A DNA stretch of 64,000 bases, from the NCBI RefSeq assembly GCF_004342915.1, contig NZ_SLWL01000001.1:124001-188000 (forward strand). The letters run 5' to 3'. The DNA is from Camelimonas lactis (GTDB lineage: Bacteria > Pseudomonadota > Alphaproteobacteria > Rhizobiales > Beijerinckiaceae). How positions within the stretch are numbered: the first letter of the stretch is position 1; each line of letters starts with the position of its first letter. The translations under genes were made by a program, and so were the position numbers. Below are positions 43,550 to 53,678 of this stretch, piece by piece. A model generated the notes under the pieces. That model saw only the letters and a list, made by a program, of their open reading frames with translations. It was not told the origin of the DNA and did no database searches.

Positions 43550-44019
43550 CGAAGACCTTTCGGACTGGCGGACCGCCACAGACAGGCGTGCGCCGCCCTG
43601 TAAATCAGGGCGTCGCGAACAAGTCCACCGGAAACGTCCGCCGGAAGCCACGGGGCCGCCGGCGTCCTGACCTGTGAAGCCGCCCCCGGGGAGGCGGGCG
43701 GCCTGGATCGCGTCTGACAGTATCCGGCGCAACCCGTAAGGGGGCGCATGTCCACAAAAGTGGCGCCACCGGCTGGTGGCGTGCGCTCCAAATCATTGTG
43801 CGCGCCGCTTTTTTGGGTGCGGAAGCCAGCGACCCGCGCCGGCGGCCGCGCCCGGATCGCGGCTTGGGCCGCGCCGCGTCGCGCATGGTTTTTCCAGCGC
43901 CCACATAAGTATTGCGCCGTCAGTGTTCAACCGACGGCGCAATGCTTTCTGGAGCGGTCTACCTATAGCAGGTTCGGGCTTTCCGGCAAAACACCGGGGC
44001 TCACCGCCTGCGGATCGCG
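43550..44019 (+). other. 470-base gap between the secA and dioxygenase genes
   Basis: It holds the secA promoter and a hairpin (43911-43943). No gene seen. Confidence 0.45.
43911..43943. terminator. Hairpin after the VOC dioxygenase gene, possible terminator
   Basis: ATTGCGCCGTC pairs perfectly with GACGGCGCAAT across an 11-base loop. No strong T-run follows on either strand, so termination is uncertain. It lies 77 bases after the stop of the leftward gene. Confidence 0.4.
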
Positions 44020-44964
44020 TCAGTCCACCGGCTTTAGCCCAGCCTCGATTTCCGCCCGGCGCGGCTCAAGAAATGGCGGCAGCGAGACGCGCTCGCCCAG
44101 GGTTTCCAGCGGCTCGTCGACCGCAAAACCGGGGCCGTCCGTGGCGATCTCGAACAGGATGCCATTGGGTTCCCGGAAGTAGAGGCTCTGGAAATAATAA
44201 CGCTCGACTTCGCCGCTATTGGGAATGCGCAGGTCTTTCAGGCGCGCCGCCCAGGCGTGATACTGCTCCGGGTCCGGGGTGCGGAAGGCGACGTGGTGCA
44301 CCGCGCCGGCGCCCTGGCGCGCCCGGGGCTGACCGGAGGCGTCGACCACATGCACCTCGGCGGCGGCGCCGCCCGGGCCCATGGTCCACACCCGCACGGT
44401 TCCGTGGACGGGGTCGGCGTAGTCGCGGTCGAAGCGCATGGTCAACACCCGCTCCAGCACCAGCTCCAGCATGGCGACGTCGCGCACCGCCAGGGTGACG
44501 GGGCCGAGGCCGCGAATCTGGCGCTCCGCCGGCACGGGGCTGCGATCCCAGACGTGGGCCTCGCCAGCGCCGCCGTCGTCAATGAGCGCGAGGCGCTGCC
44601 CTTCCGCGTCCTGGAAATCCAGGGTCAGGCGGCCATCGCGGGTGACGATCTCGCCGTGGCTGACGCCAAGATCGGTGAACCGCTGCTTCCACCAGGCCAG
44701 GGTTTCAGCCCCTGCGACGCGCAGGCCGGTGCGGATGACGCTGTCGGCGCCGCGCTGTTCTGGCGCGGCCGGCCAGTCGAAAAAGGTGAGATCGGAGCCA
44801 GGGGAGGCTTCGCCGTCAGCGTAGAACAGGTGCCAGGCGCTGACATCGTCCTGGTTCACCGTGCGCTTGACGAGGCGCATGCCCAGCGTGCTGGTGTAGA
44901 AATGATGGTTGTCGCGCGCCTGCGCGGTGATGGCGGTGACATGATGGATGCCAGTGAGCTGCAT
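44020..44964 (-). CDS. VOC-family ring-cleaving dioxygenase (glyoxalase/bleomycin-resistance fold)
   Basis: 314 residues from ATG 44964, with AGAGGA upstream. Two paired VOC modules are present: [21 protein letters not shown] at the N-terminus and [20 protein letters not shown] near 215-235. Metal ligands are the histidines of these segments and the Glu of [12 protein letters not shown]. The length and motifs match the MhqO/MhqA-like ring-cleaving dioxygenases annotated in quinone/aromatic detoxification. It acts in the cytoplasm with Fe(II) or Mn(II). The substrate is not evident. It has no operon partner. Confidence 0.87.
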   Translation of the reverse strand: MQLTGIHHVTAITAQARDNHHFYTSTLGMRLVKRTVNQDDVSAWHLFYADGEASPGSDLTFFDWPAAPEQRGADSVIRTGLRVAGAETLAWWKQRFTDLGVSHGEIVTRDGRLTLDFQDAEGQRLALIDDGGAGEAHVWDRSPVPAERQIRGLGPVTLAVRDVAMLELVLERVLTMRFDRDYADPVHGTVRVWTMGPGGAAAEVHVVDASGQPRARQGAGAVHHVAFRTPDPEQYHAWAARLKDLRIPNSGEVERYYFQSLYFREPNGILFEIATDGPGFAVDEPLETLGERVSLPPFLEPRRAEIEAGLKPVD

Positions 44965-45110
44965 GGCGTCCTCTTTCTCCGGCGCGGCCGGTTGTGGTGA
45001 TGGCTTGACCACAAGCTGATGCGTCGCGCGGCGCAAATCCAGATACGGACCCGCATGCAACTGATTGCAAAATTGCAATCATGCCGCCTGAAGCCGTTGC
45101 GCCTCCCCGG

Positions 45111-45743
45111 TCATGGCTCCAGCTCCGTGTCCCAATAAAGATAATCGAGCCAGCTCTCGTGCAGATAGTTGGGCGGAAAATTGCGCCCAGCCTCGTGCAG
45201 GTCGAAGACGCCGGGCCGCTTCGGCGCCCGGGCCGGGATCATGCCGATATCGCGCGGCATGTGGTCGGCCTTGCGCAGATTGCAGGGGGCGCAGGCGGTG
45301 ACGACGTTGTCCCAGGTGGTCTGGCCGCCGCGCGAGCGCGGGATCAGGTGGTCAAAGGTCAGATCCGAGCGCGCGCCGCAATACTGGCAGGTGAACCGGT
45401 CGCGCAGGAAAACGTTGAAGCGGGTGAAGGCCGGCTCGCGGCAGGGCCGCACATAGGTTTTCAGGGAGACAACCGAGGGAAGCTGCATCTCGAAACCCGG
45501 ACTGCGGGCGACCACGTCGTAGGTCGAGATGATGTTGACCCGGTCAAGAAACACCGCCCGTATGGCGTCCTGCCATGACCAGAGCGACAGGGGATAATAG
45601 CTCAGCGGCTTGAAGTCGGCGTTCAGCACCAGCGCCGGGCAGCTTTCCGGACTGCGGCCTGGGTTGGCGCGAAACGGCGTCCGAACTCGCATGTGAAATG
45701 ACACTGGCGCGATCTCCGGCAGGAGAACAGGCGCCGTCGGCAT
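45111..45743 (-). CDS. HNH endonuclease family protein
   Basis: 210 residues from ATG 45743 (GGAG 4 bases upstream); an ATG at 45692 would remove 17 residues but lacks a binding site. The N-terminal ALVLNADFKPLSYYPLSLW precedes an HNH domain with structural cysteines (TCQYCG and ACAPCN) and DLTFDHLIPRSRGGQTTWDN carrying the catalytic His. This widely conserved alphaproteobacterial single-gene family is not part of a recognised restriction system here. The biological role is unknown; DNA repair or defence has been suggested for relatives. It precedes the dioxygenase gene by 146 bases. Confidence 0.88.
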   Translation of the reverse strand: MPTAPVLLPEIAPVSFHMRVRTPFRANPGRSPESCPALVLNADFKPLSYYPLSLWSWQDAIRAVFLDRVNIISTYDVVARSPGFEMQLPSVVSLKTYVRPCREPAFTRFNVFLRDRFTCQYCGARSDLTFDHLIPRSRGGQTTWDNVVTACAPCNLRKADHMPRDIGMIPARAPKRPGVFDLHEAGRNFPPNYLHESWLDYLYWDTELEP

Positions 45744-46215
45744 GGGGCTCCGGCCGGCGGCCGTTCTGGGTCCAGACAGGCCTGTTATCGCGACAGGGCG
45801 CCGCGCTCCGTCGCATGCGCCACGGAAATCGCGCCTCGTCGCAAGGGCCGGCGTGCGGAGGCGGAGCCGTCAACAGGGATACGCGTCAACGGCCCGAGGG
45901 CCACATCAACCGGCCGCGCGCTCCGCCCGTCGTGGAGCGCCTGGGAGTCCGCGCCTGGCTGGCCCGAAACGGGGGCGGCGGCCAGCGGCGGGTGATTCCC
46001 TCGACCCTTCGCTGCAGGATGACGCTGTTCCACGACAGGCGCGTGATGGGGCGCAACAGGTTGCGCGCACCCGCCGCGGGAGCTGGAACAGCCGGCCCGC
46101 AACCGGGCGCAGCCAGCGCGGGGCTGGCCGGCGCGACGAACCGCAAGGCCGGGGGCAGCCTACACGCGACAATGGCGGTTTGTGAAGCTTTTCAGCGCGA
46201 TGACCAGACGCCAGC
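45744..46215 (+). other. Gap between the HNH and hbd genes, no gene seen
   Basis: 472 GC-rich bases with overlapping shadow frames on both strands. It must hold the HNH promoter. Confidence 0.4.
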
Positions 46216-46240
46216 AAAAAGCCCCCGCCTGGGCGGGGGC
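46216..46240 (-). terminator. Terminator of the 3-hydroxybutyryl-CoA dehydrogenase gene
   Basis: GCCCCCGCC pairs with GGCGGGGGC; on the minus strand CTTTTTGC follows. It lies about 33 bases after the stop. Confidence 0.85.
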
Positions 46241-46272
46241 CGGAAAGCAGCGCGACTGTTCTGGCGTGCGTC

Positions 46273-47154
46273 TCAACGCGTCGGCAGCGGCTTTTCGCCG
46301 CGGTAATCATAGAAGCCGCGCTGCGTCTTGCGGCCCAGCCAGCCGGCCTCGACGTATTTGACCAGCAGCGGACAGGGGCGATACTTCGAATCAGCCAGCC
46401 CCTCGTGCAGCACCTGCATCACCGACAGGCAGACGTCGAGGCCGATGAAGTCAGCGAGTTGCAGCGGCCCCATGGGATGGTTGGCGCCAAGGCGCATGGC
46501 GGTGTCGATGGAGTCCACCGAGCCGACGCCCTCATACAGGGTATAGATCGCTTCGTTCACCATCGGCAGCAGGATGCGGTTGACGATGAACGCCGGGAAG
46601 TCCTCGGCGATGGTGATGGTCTTGTTCAGGGCGCGGATGAAATCCTTGGCCTGCTCGAACGTCGTGTCTTCGGTGGCGATGCCGCGGATCAGCTCGACCA
46701 GCTGCATCATCGGCACCGGGTTCATGAAGTGCATGCCGATGAAGCGCTCGGGCCGGTCGGTGGAGGCGGCGAGGCGGGTGATGGAGATCGAGGAGGTGTT
46801 GGAGGCCAGCAGGGCGTCCGGGCGCAACACCGGGCAAACGTCGCTGAAAATCTTGCGTTTGGTTTCCTCGTGCTCGGTCGCCGCCTCGATAACCAGGTCA
46901 CATTCGGAGAGATCGTTAAAGGAGAGCGCCGGGACGATGCGGGCGATGGAAGCCTGGCGGTCCGCCTCGTCAAGCTGGCCGCGCGCCACCTGGCGGGCCA
47001 GGTTGCCGTTAATGGTGGCGAGGGCTGAATTAAGCCGCTCCTCGCTCAGATCATTCAGCCGGACGTCGAAACCGGAAGCGGCGCATACGTGGGCAATGCC
47101 GTTGCCCATCTGACCCGCGCCAATGACGCCAACTTTCCTGATTGCGATCGCCAT
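46273..47154 (-). CDS. 3-hydroxybutyryl-CoA dehydrogenase
   Basis: 293 residues from ATG 47154, with AGGTGG 7 bases upstream. VGVIGAGQMGNGIAHVCA is the NAD-binding motif, the catalytic His lies in FIGMHFMNPVPMMQLVE, and ASNTSSISITRLA and DFPAFIVNRILLPMVNEA are conserved in the family. It oxidises (S)-3-hydroxybutyryl-CoA to acetoacetyl-CoA or reverses this. The electron-transfer flavoprotein genes next upstream on the same strand (etfB-etfA) support joint use in C4 acyl-CoA metabolism. An own terminator between shows it is a separate transcript. Gene names hbd, hbdA, fadB and paaH are all used for such proteins. Confidence 0.93.
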   Translation of the reverse strand: MAIAIRKVGVIGAGQMGNGIAHVCAASGFDVRLNDLSEERLNSALATINGNLARQVARGQLDEADRQASIARIVPALSFNDLSECDLVIEAATEHEETKRKIFSDVCPVLRPDALLASNTSSISITRLAASTDRPERFIGMHFMNPVPMMQLVELIRGIATEDTTFEQAKDFIRALNKTITIAEDFPAFIVNRILLPMVNEAIYTLYEGVGSVDSIDTAMRLGANHPMGPLQLADFIGLDVCLSVMQVLHEGLADSKYRPCPLLVKYVEAGWLGRKTQRGFYDYRGEKPLPTR

Positions 47155-47594
47155 GTCTTTGCCACCTGAGAGTGAGTTGTGCGCGCGGCCACGGAGGCGC
47201 CCTGGAGCGTTTCGCGGCGAAATGGACCTCATGCGCCGGAAAACGGGTCGATGCAGGAAGACAGCGCAAGAATCCGGATCAGATTTTGCCCTGGCGGCCC
47301 GGCGCGTAGCCGTCCCCGGAACCCGGCGCGTACTCTAACGATGTTGCCCCGCTTTGGACAGGTCTAACCATCGTCCCGGTCAGTGGACCCCGACGCGGCC
47401 CGGCGCCGGGACGCCGCCTCAACGCATACCAGAAAACCGGCGTGATTTCAGCACGCTGGCGCGGATCGCGCCAGACATCGCCAACGACGGCGGATTCGTC
47501 GCCGCGTCCGGCGCGGCCGGATGCCCCAGGCAAATTGTCGCAATGGGTTGACGCAACCTGCCGCACCAGGCGTGCCCGCCACGCAGGCTGTCAT
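47155..47594 (+). other. Gap between hbd and etfA, no gene seen
   Basis: 440 bases. Near 47200-47260 the sequence GAGCGTTTCGCGGCG...CGGAAAACGG faintly resembles the palindromic intergenic repeats found near lysA and bolA. The hbd promoter must lie here. Confidence 0.4.
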
Positions 47595-47623
47595 GAAAAA
47601 AGGCGGCGCATCGCTGCGCCGCC
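47595..47623 (-). terminator. Terminator of the etfB-etfA operon
   Basis: A 9-bp perfect stem GGCGGCGCA / TGCGCCGCC with a TCGC loop; on the minus strand TTTTTT follows. It lies about 58 bases after the etfA stop. Confidence 0.93.
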
Positions 47624-47680
47624 CCCATCATCATCCGCGCGACCGCGGCGGGGATCGCCGCCGGGTCAGGTTTGCGGGAC

Positions 47681-48616
47681 TTACTTGCCGAGCGCTGCCT
47701 GCAGCTCCGGCAGCACGGTGAACAGGTCGCCGACGAGGCCATAGTCCGCCACCTGGAAGATCGGGGCTTCTTCGTCCTTGTTGATGGCGACGATCACGCG
47801 GCTGTCCTTCATGCCGGCGAGGTGCTGGATGGCGCCCGAGATGCCGACGGCGATGTAAAGCTGCGGCGCGACGACCTTGCCGGTCTGGCCGACCTGCAGG
47901 TCGTTCGGCGCGTAGCCGGCGTCGACAGCGGCGCGCGAGGCGCCCATGGCGGCGCCGAGCGCGTCAGCGACCGGCTCGATGTACTTGGTGAAGTTCTCGG
48001 CCGAACCGAGCGCGCGACCACCAGAGATGATGATCTTGGCCGAAGCCAGCTCCGGACGGTCGGACTTCGACAGCTCTTCGCCCTTGAACGACGACACGGC
48101 CGGATCAGCGGCGGCGGCGACGTCCTCGATGGCGGCCGAACTGCCTTCGCCAGCGCTCTGGAAAGCGGCGGTGCGGACGGTGATGACCTTCTTGCCATCG
48201 GTCGACTGCACGGTCTGGATGGCGTTGCCGGCGTAGATCGGACGCTCGAAGGTGTCGGCGGAGACAACCTTGGTCACTTCCGAGATCTGCATGACGTCGA
48301 GCTGGGCGGCGACGCGCGGCAGGATGTTCTTGCCGTTGGCGGTGGCCGGAGCCACGATCGCGTCATAGGCGCCAGCCAGCGACACCACCAGCGCGGCGAC
48401 CGGCTCGGCGAGGGCGTTGGCGTAAGCGGCGTTGTCGGCCACCAGCACCTTGTCGACGCCAGCGAGCTTCGCGGCCTGTTCGGCCACGGCGCGGGTGCCC
48501 GAACCGGCGACCAGCACGTGCACCGGGCCGCCAAGGCCCCTGGCGGCGGCCACGGCCTTGGCGGTGGCGTCGTTGAGGGCGGAGTTGTTGTGTTCAGCCA
48601 GAAGCAGGGTGGTCAT
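47681..48616 (-). CDS. etfA: Electron transfer flavoprotein alpha subunit
   Basis: 311 residues. The C-terminal FAD-binding region has [12 protein letters not shown] and [20 protein letters not shown], followed by [20 protein letters not shown], all diagnostic. The N-terminal half is the ETF alpha/beta fold. With EtfB it carries electrons from acyl-CoA dehydrogenases to ETF-quinone oxidoreductase. The ATG lies 1 base after the etfB stop, so the two are translated together. Confidence 0.97.
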   Translation of the reverse strand: MTTLLLAEHNNSALNDATAKAVAAARGLGGPVHVLVAGSGTRAVAEQAAKLAGVDKVLVADNAAYANALAEPVAALVVSLAGAYDAIVAPATANGKNILPRVAAQLDVMQISEVTKVVSADTFERPIYAGNAIQTVQSTDGKKVITVRTAAFQSAGEGSSAAIEDVAAAADPAVSSFKGEELSKSDRPELASAKIIISGGRALGSAENFTKYIEPVADALGAAMGASRAAVDAGYAPNDLQVGQTGKVVAPQLYIAVGISGAIQHLAGMKDSRVIVAINKDEEAPIFQVADYGLVGDLFTVLPELQAALGK

Positions 48617-48617
48617 A

Positions 48618-49367
48618 TCAGAGAACTCCAGCCTCGTTCTTGAGTTTCGACACGAGTTCCTCGACCGAGGCGACCTTGACGCCAGCCGAACGCTTCGGCG
48701 GCTCGACGGTCGAAAGAACCTTCAGGCGCGGAGCGACGTCGACGCCGAGCGTCTCCGGGGAGGTCTCGTCCAGCGGCTTCTTCTTCGCCTTCATGATGTT
48801 CGGCAGCGACGCGTAACGCGGCTCGTTCAGACGCAGGTCGGTCGTCACGATGGCCGGCAGCTTCAGCTCGATGGTCTGGAGGCCGCCGTCGATCTCGCGG
48901 GTGACCGCGAGCGTCTCGCCGGAAACCTCAACCTTCGAGGCGAAGGTGCCCTGGGCCCAGCCGAGCAGGGCGGCGAGCATCTGGCCGGTCTGGTTGCTGT
49001 CGTCGTCGATGGCCTGCTTGCCGAGGATGACAAGGCCCGGGTTCTCGGTCTCGATCACCTTCTTCAGCAGCTTGGCGACGCCGAGCGGCTCGACATTGAC
49101 GTCGGTCTTGACCAGCACGCCGCGGTCAGCGCCCATGGCGAGCGCGGTGCGGATGGTCTCGCTGGCCTGCTGGGGACCGATGGAGACGACGACGATCTCG
49201 GTCGCGACGCCCTTTTCCTTCAGGCGGATCGCCTCTTCAACGGCAATCTCGTCAAAGGGGTTCATCGACATCTTGACGTTGGCGAGTTCAACGCCTGAGC
49301 CGTCCTGTTTGACGCGGATCTTGACGTTGTAGTCGACGACCCGCTTGACGGGCACGAGAATCTTCAT
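48618..49367 (-). CDS. etfB: Electron transfer flavoprotein beta subunit
   Basis: 249 residues, with AAGGGAAG upstream of the [41 protein letters not shown] and the recognition-loop region [17 protein letters not shown] are typical EtfB segments; AMP binding occurs in this subunit. It ends in a basic segment followed by a conserved helix. First gene of the etfBA operon. Confidence 0.97.
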   Translation of the reverse strand: MKILVPVKRVVDYNVKIRVKQDGSGVELANVKMSMNPFDEIAVEEAIRLKEKGVATEIVVVSIGPQQASETIRTALAMGADRGVLVKTDVNVEPLGVAKLLKKVIETENPGLVILGKQAIDDDSNQTGQMLAALLGWAQGTFASKVEVSGETLAVTREIDGGLQTIELKLPAIVTTDLRLNEPRYASLPNIMKAKKKPLDETSPETLGVDVAPRLKVLSTVEPPKRSAGVKVASVEELVSKLKNEAGVL

Positions 49368-49755
49368 ACCGGCTTCCCTTCAAGCACGAACGGGGCAGGA
49401 GATCGGCCAGTCCCCGCGCGTGCGCGCATGCCCGACAGTCGTCTCCCGATGGGGGCGGAACCTGGCGGCGCCGTCGCCCGTTGTCAACGTATCCGTGTGG
49501 CCCTTTTCGCGGGCGTTTCGACGCTGCGCGCCGCATTGCCAGCCAGAACGGGCGGTTGGGGACGGCGTCTGGAAATACTCCAGGGTTTGTTACGCCGCCG
49601 CGGCGACTGTTCCCCGCCTGGTTTGCCCGGCTGCGATGGTCAGGCGGTTGCGTCGCCGGACTGAAATATTCCGGCGAACGGCAAAGGGGTTTTTTCTGCC
49701 CCGGCGCGGCGCTTTTTTTGCAGCCGGGCCGGGGGCTTGCCGGGGACGGCGCGCG
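49368..49755 (+). other. Promoter-bearing gap between cobO and etfB
   Basis: 388 bases without a convincing gene. It is the expected place of the etfB promoter. Confidence 0.4.
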
Positions 49756-50337
49756 TCAGCGGTTCTGGCCCGGCGTCCAGAGCACGTCCGCCGCGCCCCT
49801 GTCATTGAGCCAGCGGGCGGCGACGAAGAAGAAGTCTGACAGGCGGTTGAGATATTTGATCGCCGCCGGCGTGACGATTTCACCTTCCCGGGCGTCGAGG
49901 GCGACGACCAGCCGCTCGGCGCGGCGGCAGACCGTGCGCGAGACGTGCAGGGCGGCGGCGGCGGGCGAGCCGCCTGGCAGGACGAACGAGCGCAGGGGCG
50001 ACAGGTCGGCGTTGAGCTGATCGATCTCGTTCTCCAGGCGGGTCACCTGGGAATCGGCGATGCGCAGCGGCTCGTATTTCATCGGCTTGCCGGTTTCCGG
50101 CGTCGCCAGATCGGCGCCCAGATCGAACAGGTCGTTCTGGATGCGGGCCAGCATGGCGTCCACCGGCCCCTCGAGCCCCGCTGTCGACAGGCGGGCCACG
50201 CCAACCGTGGCGTTGGTTTCATCCACCGTGCCATAGGCCTCGATGCGCAGGTCATGTTTGGGGCGGCGCTCGCCGGTGACGAGGCCGGTGGCGCCCTTGT
50301 CGCCGGTGCGGGTGTAGATGCGGTTCAGTGCGACCAT
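49756..50337 (-). CDS. Cob(I)alamin adenosyltransferase, PduO type
   Basis: 193 residues from ATG 50337 (GGACG upstream). The N-terminal YTRTGDKGATGLVTGERRPK is the ATP-binding signature of PduO-type enzymes, with VDETNATVG next, and VCRRAERLVVALD and YLNRLSDFFFVAARWLN in the C-terminal half complete the active site. It forms adenosylcobalamin from cob(I)alamin and ATP. The small HIG1-type membrane protein lies 89 bases upstream on the same strand, a common alphaproteobacterial pair. It is named cobO or pduO in different annotations. Confidence 0.94.
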   Translation of the reverse strand: MVALNRIYTRTGDKGATGLVTGERRPKHDLRIEAYGTVDETNATVGVARLSTAGLEGPVDAMLARIQNDLFDLGADLATPETGKPMKYEPLRIADSQVTRLENEIDQLNADLSPLRSFVLPGGSPAAAALHVSRTVCRRAERLVVALDAREGEIVTPAAIKYLNRLSDFFFVAARWLNDRGAADVLWTPGQNR

Positions 50338-50426
50338 GATCGTCCAGTCCAGTTTGATCGGGGATGAGGCGCGGCCGCAGCTGGCCGCGTGAATTGGGCG
50401 CCATGGCCCGCAACCGGCTGGTCCGG

Positions 50427-50615
50427 TCAGAACGCCCGCCACCACAGCACGCCCATGGCGATGATGATGGCGACGAACTGCAACAGCACGCGCAGGCGCA
50501 TCAGCTTCTGGGAGCGCTCCGGGCTGCCGCCGCGCATCATGTTGTAGAGCCCCATGGCCAGCACCAGCGCCACCGCCGCCACCGCGACGCCGACGATCCA
50601 GTTTGACGCGTCCAT
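50427..50615 (-). CDS. HIG1-type twin transmembrane protein
   Basis: 62 residues with two hydrophobic segments (about 7-25 and 44-59) joined by a polar loop with RGGSPERSQKLMRLR. The QKLMRLRVLLQF region matches the HIG1-domain motif of small membrane proteins linked in mitochondria and alphaproteobacteria to respiratory complex III/IV assembly. GAGAAGAGG precedes the ATG. It lies ahead of the cobalamin adenosyltransferase gene, probably on one transcript. Confidence 0.82.
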   Translation of the reverse strand: MDASNWIVGVAVAAVALVLAMGLYNMMRGGSPERSQKLMRLRVLLQFVAIIIAMGVLWWRAF

Positions 50616-50774
50616 CCTCTTCTCCCGCCTGACCTCAAGGCAAAACCCACAGCAACGTAGAATTTTACCACATGTTCGAACCTGCCTGTTTTCCCCACGG
50701 GTCGCATGCGCCGCTGGTCAATGCCTGCGGCGGCGCATCATCCTGCCCGCCGGGCGCCGCCGCCCTTCGCCGTC

Positions 50775-53528
50775 TTACCGGGGACCGAGCAGTCTCTCCA
50801 GATAATCCAGTTCTTCCCGGGAGCGTTCGCTGTCGCCAAGCCGGCGGCGCAGCTCGTCAAGAATGCGCCGCGCCCGCGCCCCGGCCGCCTCCGCGGGTTC
50901 GCCGCTCTCCATCCGCCCGGCGCCGCGATCCTGGCCGCGTAGCGGACGGCCCAGGGGATCGGTTTGCGGTCCGCCGCCATTGGCGCCGCGCGCCCCTGGC
51001 TGCTCGCCGTCCATATCCTGGGCCCCATCCTGATTCTGGCCGCGGCCCTTGCCGTCCGCTTCCGCCATTTGCCGGGCCAGGTCCTGGGCGCCGCGACGCA
51101 TCTGGTCGAGGGCGCGGCCCTGGGAATCGACCGCCTCGCCAGGGCTCTCACGCTCCAGCGCCTCGCCGGCGCCGCGCATCTCGCGGTCGGCGTCGCCAAA
51201 GCCCTTGCCGGTTTCCGCGCCGTCGCGCTTCAGTTGCTGCTGCAACTCCTCCAGCTGGCGGCGCAAGGCTTCCTGGCGCTGGCGCAGGTCGCCGGGGCTG
51301 GCGTCGGGCTGGTCTGGCTTTCCGCCAGCGCCGCCGCCTTTCTGGCCGCGCTGGCCTTGCCCGCCGGCGCCATCGCGCTGGCCTGGGCCCGGACGTTCAC
51401 CCTGCCCCGGACGTTCACCTTGCCCTGGCCGCTCACCCCGCTGCGCCCCTTCATTGGGTCCGCCGGGCCGGCCCTGCTGGGGGCTCCCGTCCTGCCCGTC
51501 GCCGTTCTCGCCGTCCTGCCCCTGCTGGCCCTGGCGGAAGGTTTCGTCGCGCAACGCCTGCTGCCGCCGCATCAGTTCGTCCAGGTCGCCGAGCGCCTTG
51601 CCGAGCCGGCGTCCCGCTTCGCCCTGGGCGCCCTGATCGCCGCCCTGCTGTCCGCCCTGGCCGCCGCCCTGCGACGGGCTGGCGGTGCGCAGGTTTTCCA
51701 TAAGCTGGCGCAGGCGGTCGAGCAGGCGCGCGGCCTGTTCCCGCTGCCCCTGGCGCGTCAGTTCCTCTATCCGGTCGAGCAGCTTCTGCAGGTCATCCTG
51801 GGTGATCGTCCGCGCATTGGCGTCGCCCTGCTGCTGCGGCCGGCCGCGCGCCTGCCGGCCCATCTCAGCCACATAGCGGTCCATGGCCCGGCGCAGTTCC
51901 TGCGACAGGCGGCGAATCTCGTCCTCGCCGGCGCCGCGTTCGATGGCGTCGCGCAAGGCCTGCTGGGCCTGGCGCAGCTGCTTTTCAGCGTCCGACAGGT
52001 CACCGTCCTCGATCACCAGCGCCAGCTGCCACAACTGTTCCGCCACGTCGATCAGGGCCGGGTCGCCGTTGGCGCGGCGCAACTGCTCCGCCACCCGGCG
52101 CAGGCCGAGATAAGTCCCTGATCGCGGCGTGAACAGCTCCGGCGCGATCAGCAGCGCGTCCAGCGCCGTCTGCACCCGCTCTCGCAGGTCGGGGGCGAGA
52201 ATCAGGTCGCGGCGCTGCTCCACCAGCGCGCGGGCGAGCGGATCGGCGAAGGTGCGCTCTGGCAAGGTCAGCGTCACCGTTTCGCTGCGGCCTTCCTGGC
52301 CAGCATCGTCCTTCACGACCAGGGTCAGCGATACATTGGCGCCGGCCCAGGGATGCGAGGCCAGCTCGGCCACCGTGCGCAGTTCCGCGCCGTCGCCGGG
52401 ATTGGCGGGCAGGTTGAGGCTAATGTCCGGCGGCCCGGCCAGGCTGCGACCCGCGCCGCCGCCGATGCGCCTGATCTCGGCCCGGCCGGAGGCGAGGCCG
52501 TAGTCGTCCGTCGCCGTATAGGTGATGGTGAGAGAGCCGCGGGCGCCGCCGGCGGGCGCGCCCTTCAACGTCACTTTCGGCGGCTGGTCGGGTATGGCCC
52601 GGAACTGGACCACATGCGCGCCGCCCCCGGCCCGGATGGAAACCTCGCCGTCGCCGGTGATCCTGTAGCGCGCGCGTTGCAGCCCGGCGGGCGGCGCGTC
52701 GCCCGCTTCGCCAGGCGCCGGCGTGAGGCCCGAGCCGGCGCTGACCGTCAGGTCGTCGCCCGCCGCCTGCACCACGAGGATGCTGTTGACGGGAACGCGC
52801 ATGGGGCCGGTTGGCGCGGCCCCGGAAGCCAGGTCGAGCATGACCGGCGGCCGGCGGGTGTAACGCGGCGGATCGATCCAGCCGTCGAGCCGGCTGGCGT
52901 TCTGCACCGCCAGATCGAGGCTCCAGTTCCAGGTGAAGCCGGATGACAGGCGATTGCGCCAGTCCGGTCCGGCGACAAACGCGGCGGTGACCAGGGCGAG
53001 CACCGGAAGGGCGCGCAGGGCCCGCCGGTCCCGGTCGGCCATGCGCACCACCGGGGCGCGCAGGCGCAGCGCGGCCAGCCGCCGCTCCAGCATGGCCTGG
53101 TGACGGCGCCACAACGCCCGGGAGGCTGGATCGGCAAGACCGGTCGCCTGGGCGTCGGCGTAAGCGGAGGCGATGCGGGCGCGGGCCAGACCTGGGGCGG
53201 ACCTGTCGAGCCGCGCCAGGGCCTCGTCGCGACCCGGCCAGCGCAGGCGGGTCAGGGGCCACAACGCCGCGACGGCGGCGACCAGGAAACCGGGGCGCAG
53301 GACGTGCGTCAGGGCGGGCGGCGCCATCTCCCACAGGCCGGCGAGGCTGGCGGCGAAGTAGAGCAGGATCACGCCGGTGAGCGGCCATAACGCCGGCCAC
53401 AGCCGTTCCCAGAACAGCGCCGCCTGGGCAAGGCGCGTCAGGCGCCGCAGCCGCAGGTCGCTGCGTCTGGACGTGGCTGTCGCGCCGGGCGCGTCAGCGC
53501 GCTGCCCGGATGGCGGCGTTGCTGTCAT
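50775..53528 (-). CDS. TIGR02302 family (DUF4175) membrane protein
   Basis: 917 residues; GGAGG lies 5 bases before the ATG. The N-terminus has two to three membrane helices (about 40-105 and one near 165-185). A beta-rich region follows, then long helical Gln/Glu/Arg-rich stretches. Between about 640 and 760 the sequence is low complexity, with repeats of RPGQGE and runs of GQGG. This is the layout of the alphaproteobacterial TIGR02302 family, whose function is unknown. It ends RSREELDYLERLLGPR, as is usual for the family. The lysA gene lies just upstream on the same strand. Confidence 0.9.
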   Translation of the reverse strand: MTATPPSGQRADAPGATATSRRSDLRLRRLTRLAQAALFWERLWPALWPLTGVILLYFAASLAGLWEMAPPALTHVLRPGFLVAAVAALWPLTRLRWPGRDEALARLDRSAPGLARARIASAYADAQATGLADPASRALWRRHQAMLERRLAALRLRAPVVRMADRDRRALRALPVLALVTAAFVAGPDWRNRLSSGFTWNWSLDLAVQNASRLDGWIDPPRYTRRPPVMLDLASGAAPTGPMRVPVNSILVVQAAGDDLTVSAGSGLTPAPGEAGDAPPAGLQRARYRITGDGEVSIRAGGGAHVVQFRAIPDQPPKVTLKGAPAGGARGSLTITYTATDDYGLASGRAEIRRIGGGAGRSLAGPPDISLNLPANPGDGAELRTVAELASHPWAGANVSLTLVVKDDAGQEGRSETVTLTLPERTFADPLARALVEQRRDLILAPDLRERVQTALDALLIAPELFTPRSGTYLGLRRVAEQLRRANGDPALIDVAEQLWQLALVIEDGDLSDAEKQLRQAQQALRDAIERGAGEDEIRRLSQELRRAMDRYVAEMGRQARGRPQQQGDANARTITQDDLQKLLDRIEELTRQGQREQAARLLDRLRQLMENLRTASPSQGGGQGGQQGGDQGAQGEAGRRLGKALGDLDELMRRQQALRDETFRQGQQGQDGENGDGQDGSPQQGRPGGPNEGAQRGERPGQGERPGQGERPGPGQRDGAGGQGQRGQKGGGAGGKPDQPDASPGDLRQRQEALRRQLEELQQQLKRDGAETGKGFGDADREMRGAGEALERESPGEAVDSQGRALDQMRRGAQDLARQMAEADGKGRGQNQDGAQDMDGEQPGARGANGGGPQTDPLGRPLRGQDRGAGRMESGEPAEAAGARARRILDELRRRLGDSERSREELDYLERLLGPR

Positions 53529-53678
53529 CCATGCCTCCGCGCGACGTCGGGCGTCGCGCTCTGTCTGGTCCGGTCAGACCCCCACTGTCGGCGATGAACA
53601 GGGCGAGGCCATGACCGCTGGCGGAGCCGCAACAATCCGCGACGAAAGCCATCGTGGCAACGCCCCTGATCCGCCAGA

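Noticed and set aside
45111-45743. HNH endonuclease as part of a restriction or defence island
   Set aside because: It stands alone among housekeeping genes, and this family is widespread in alphaproteobacteria.
51250-51700. Low-complexity GC repeats as a possible CRISPR or satellite array
   Set aside because: They are in-frame Gly/Gln/Pro-rich codons of the TIGR02302 gene with no regular spacer structure.
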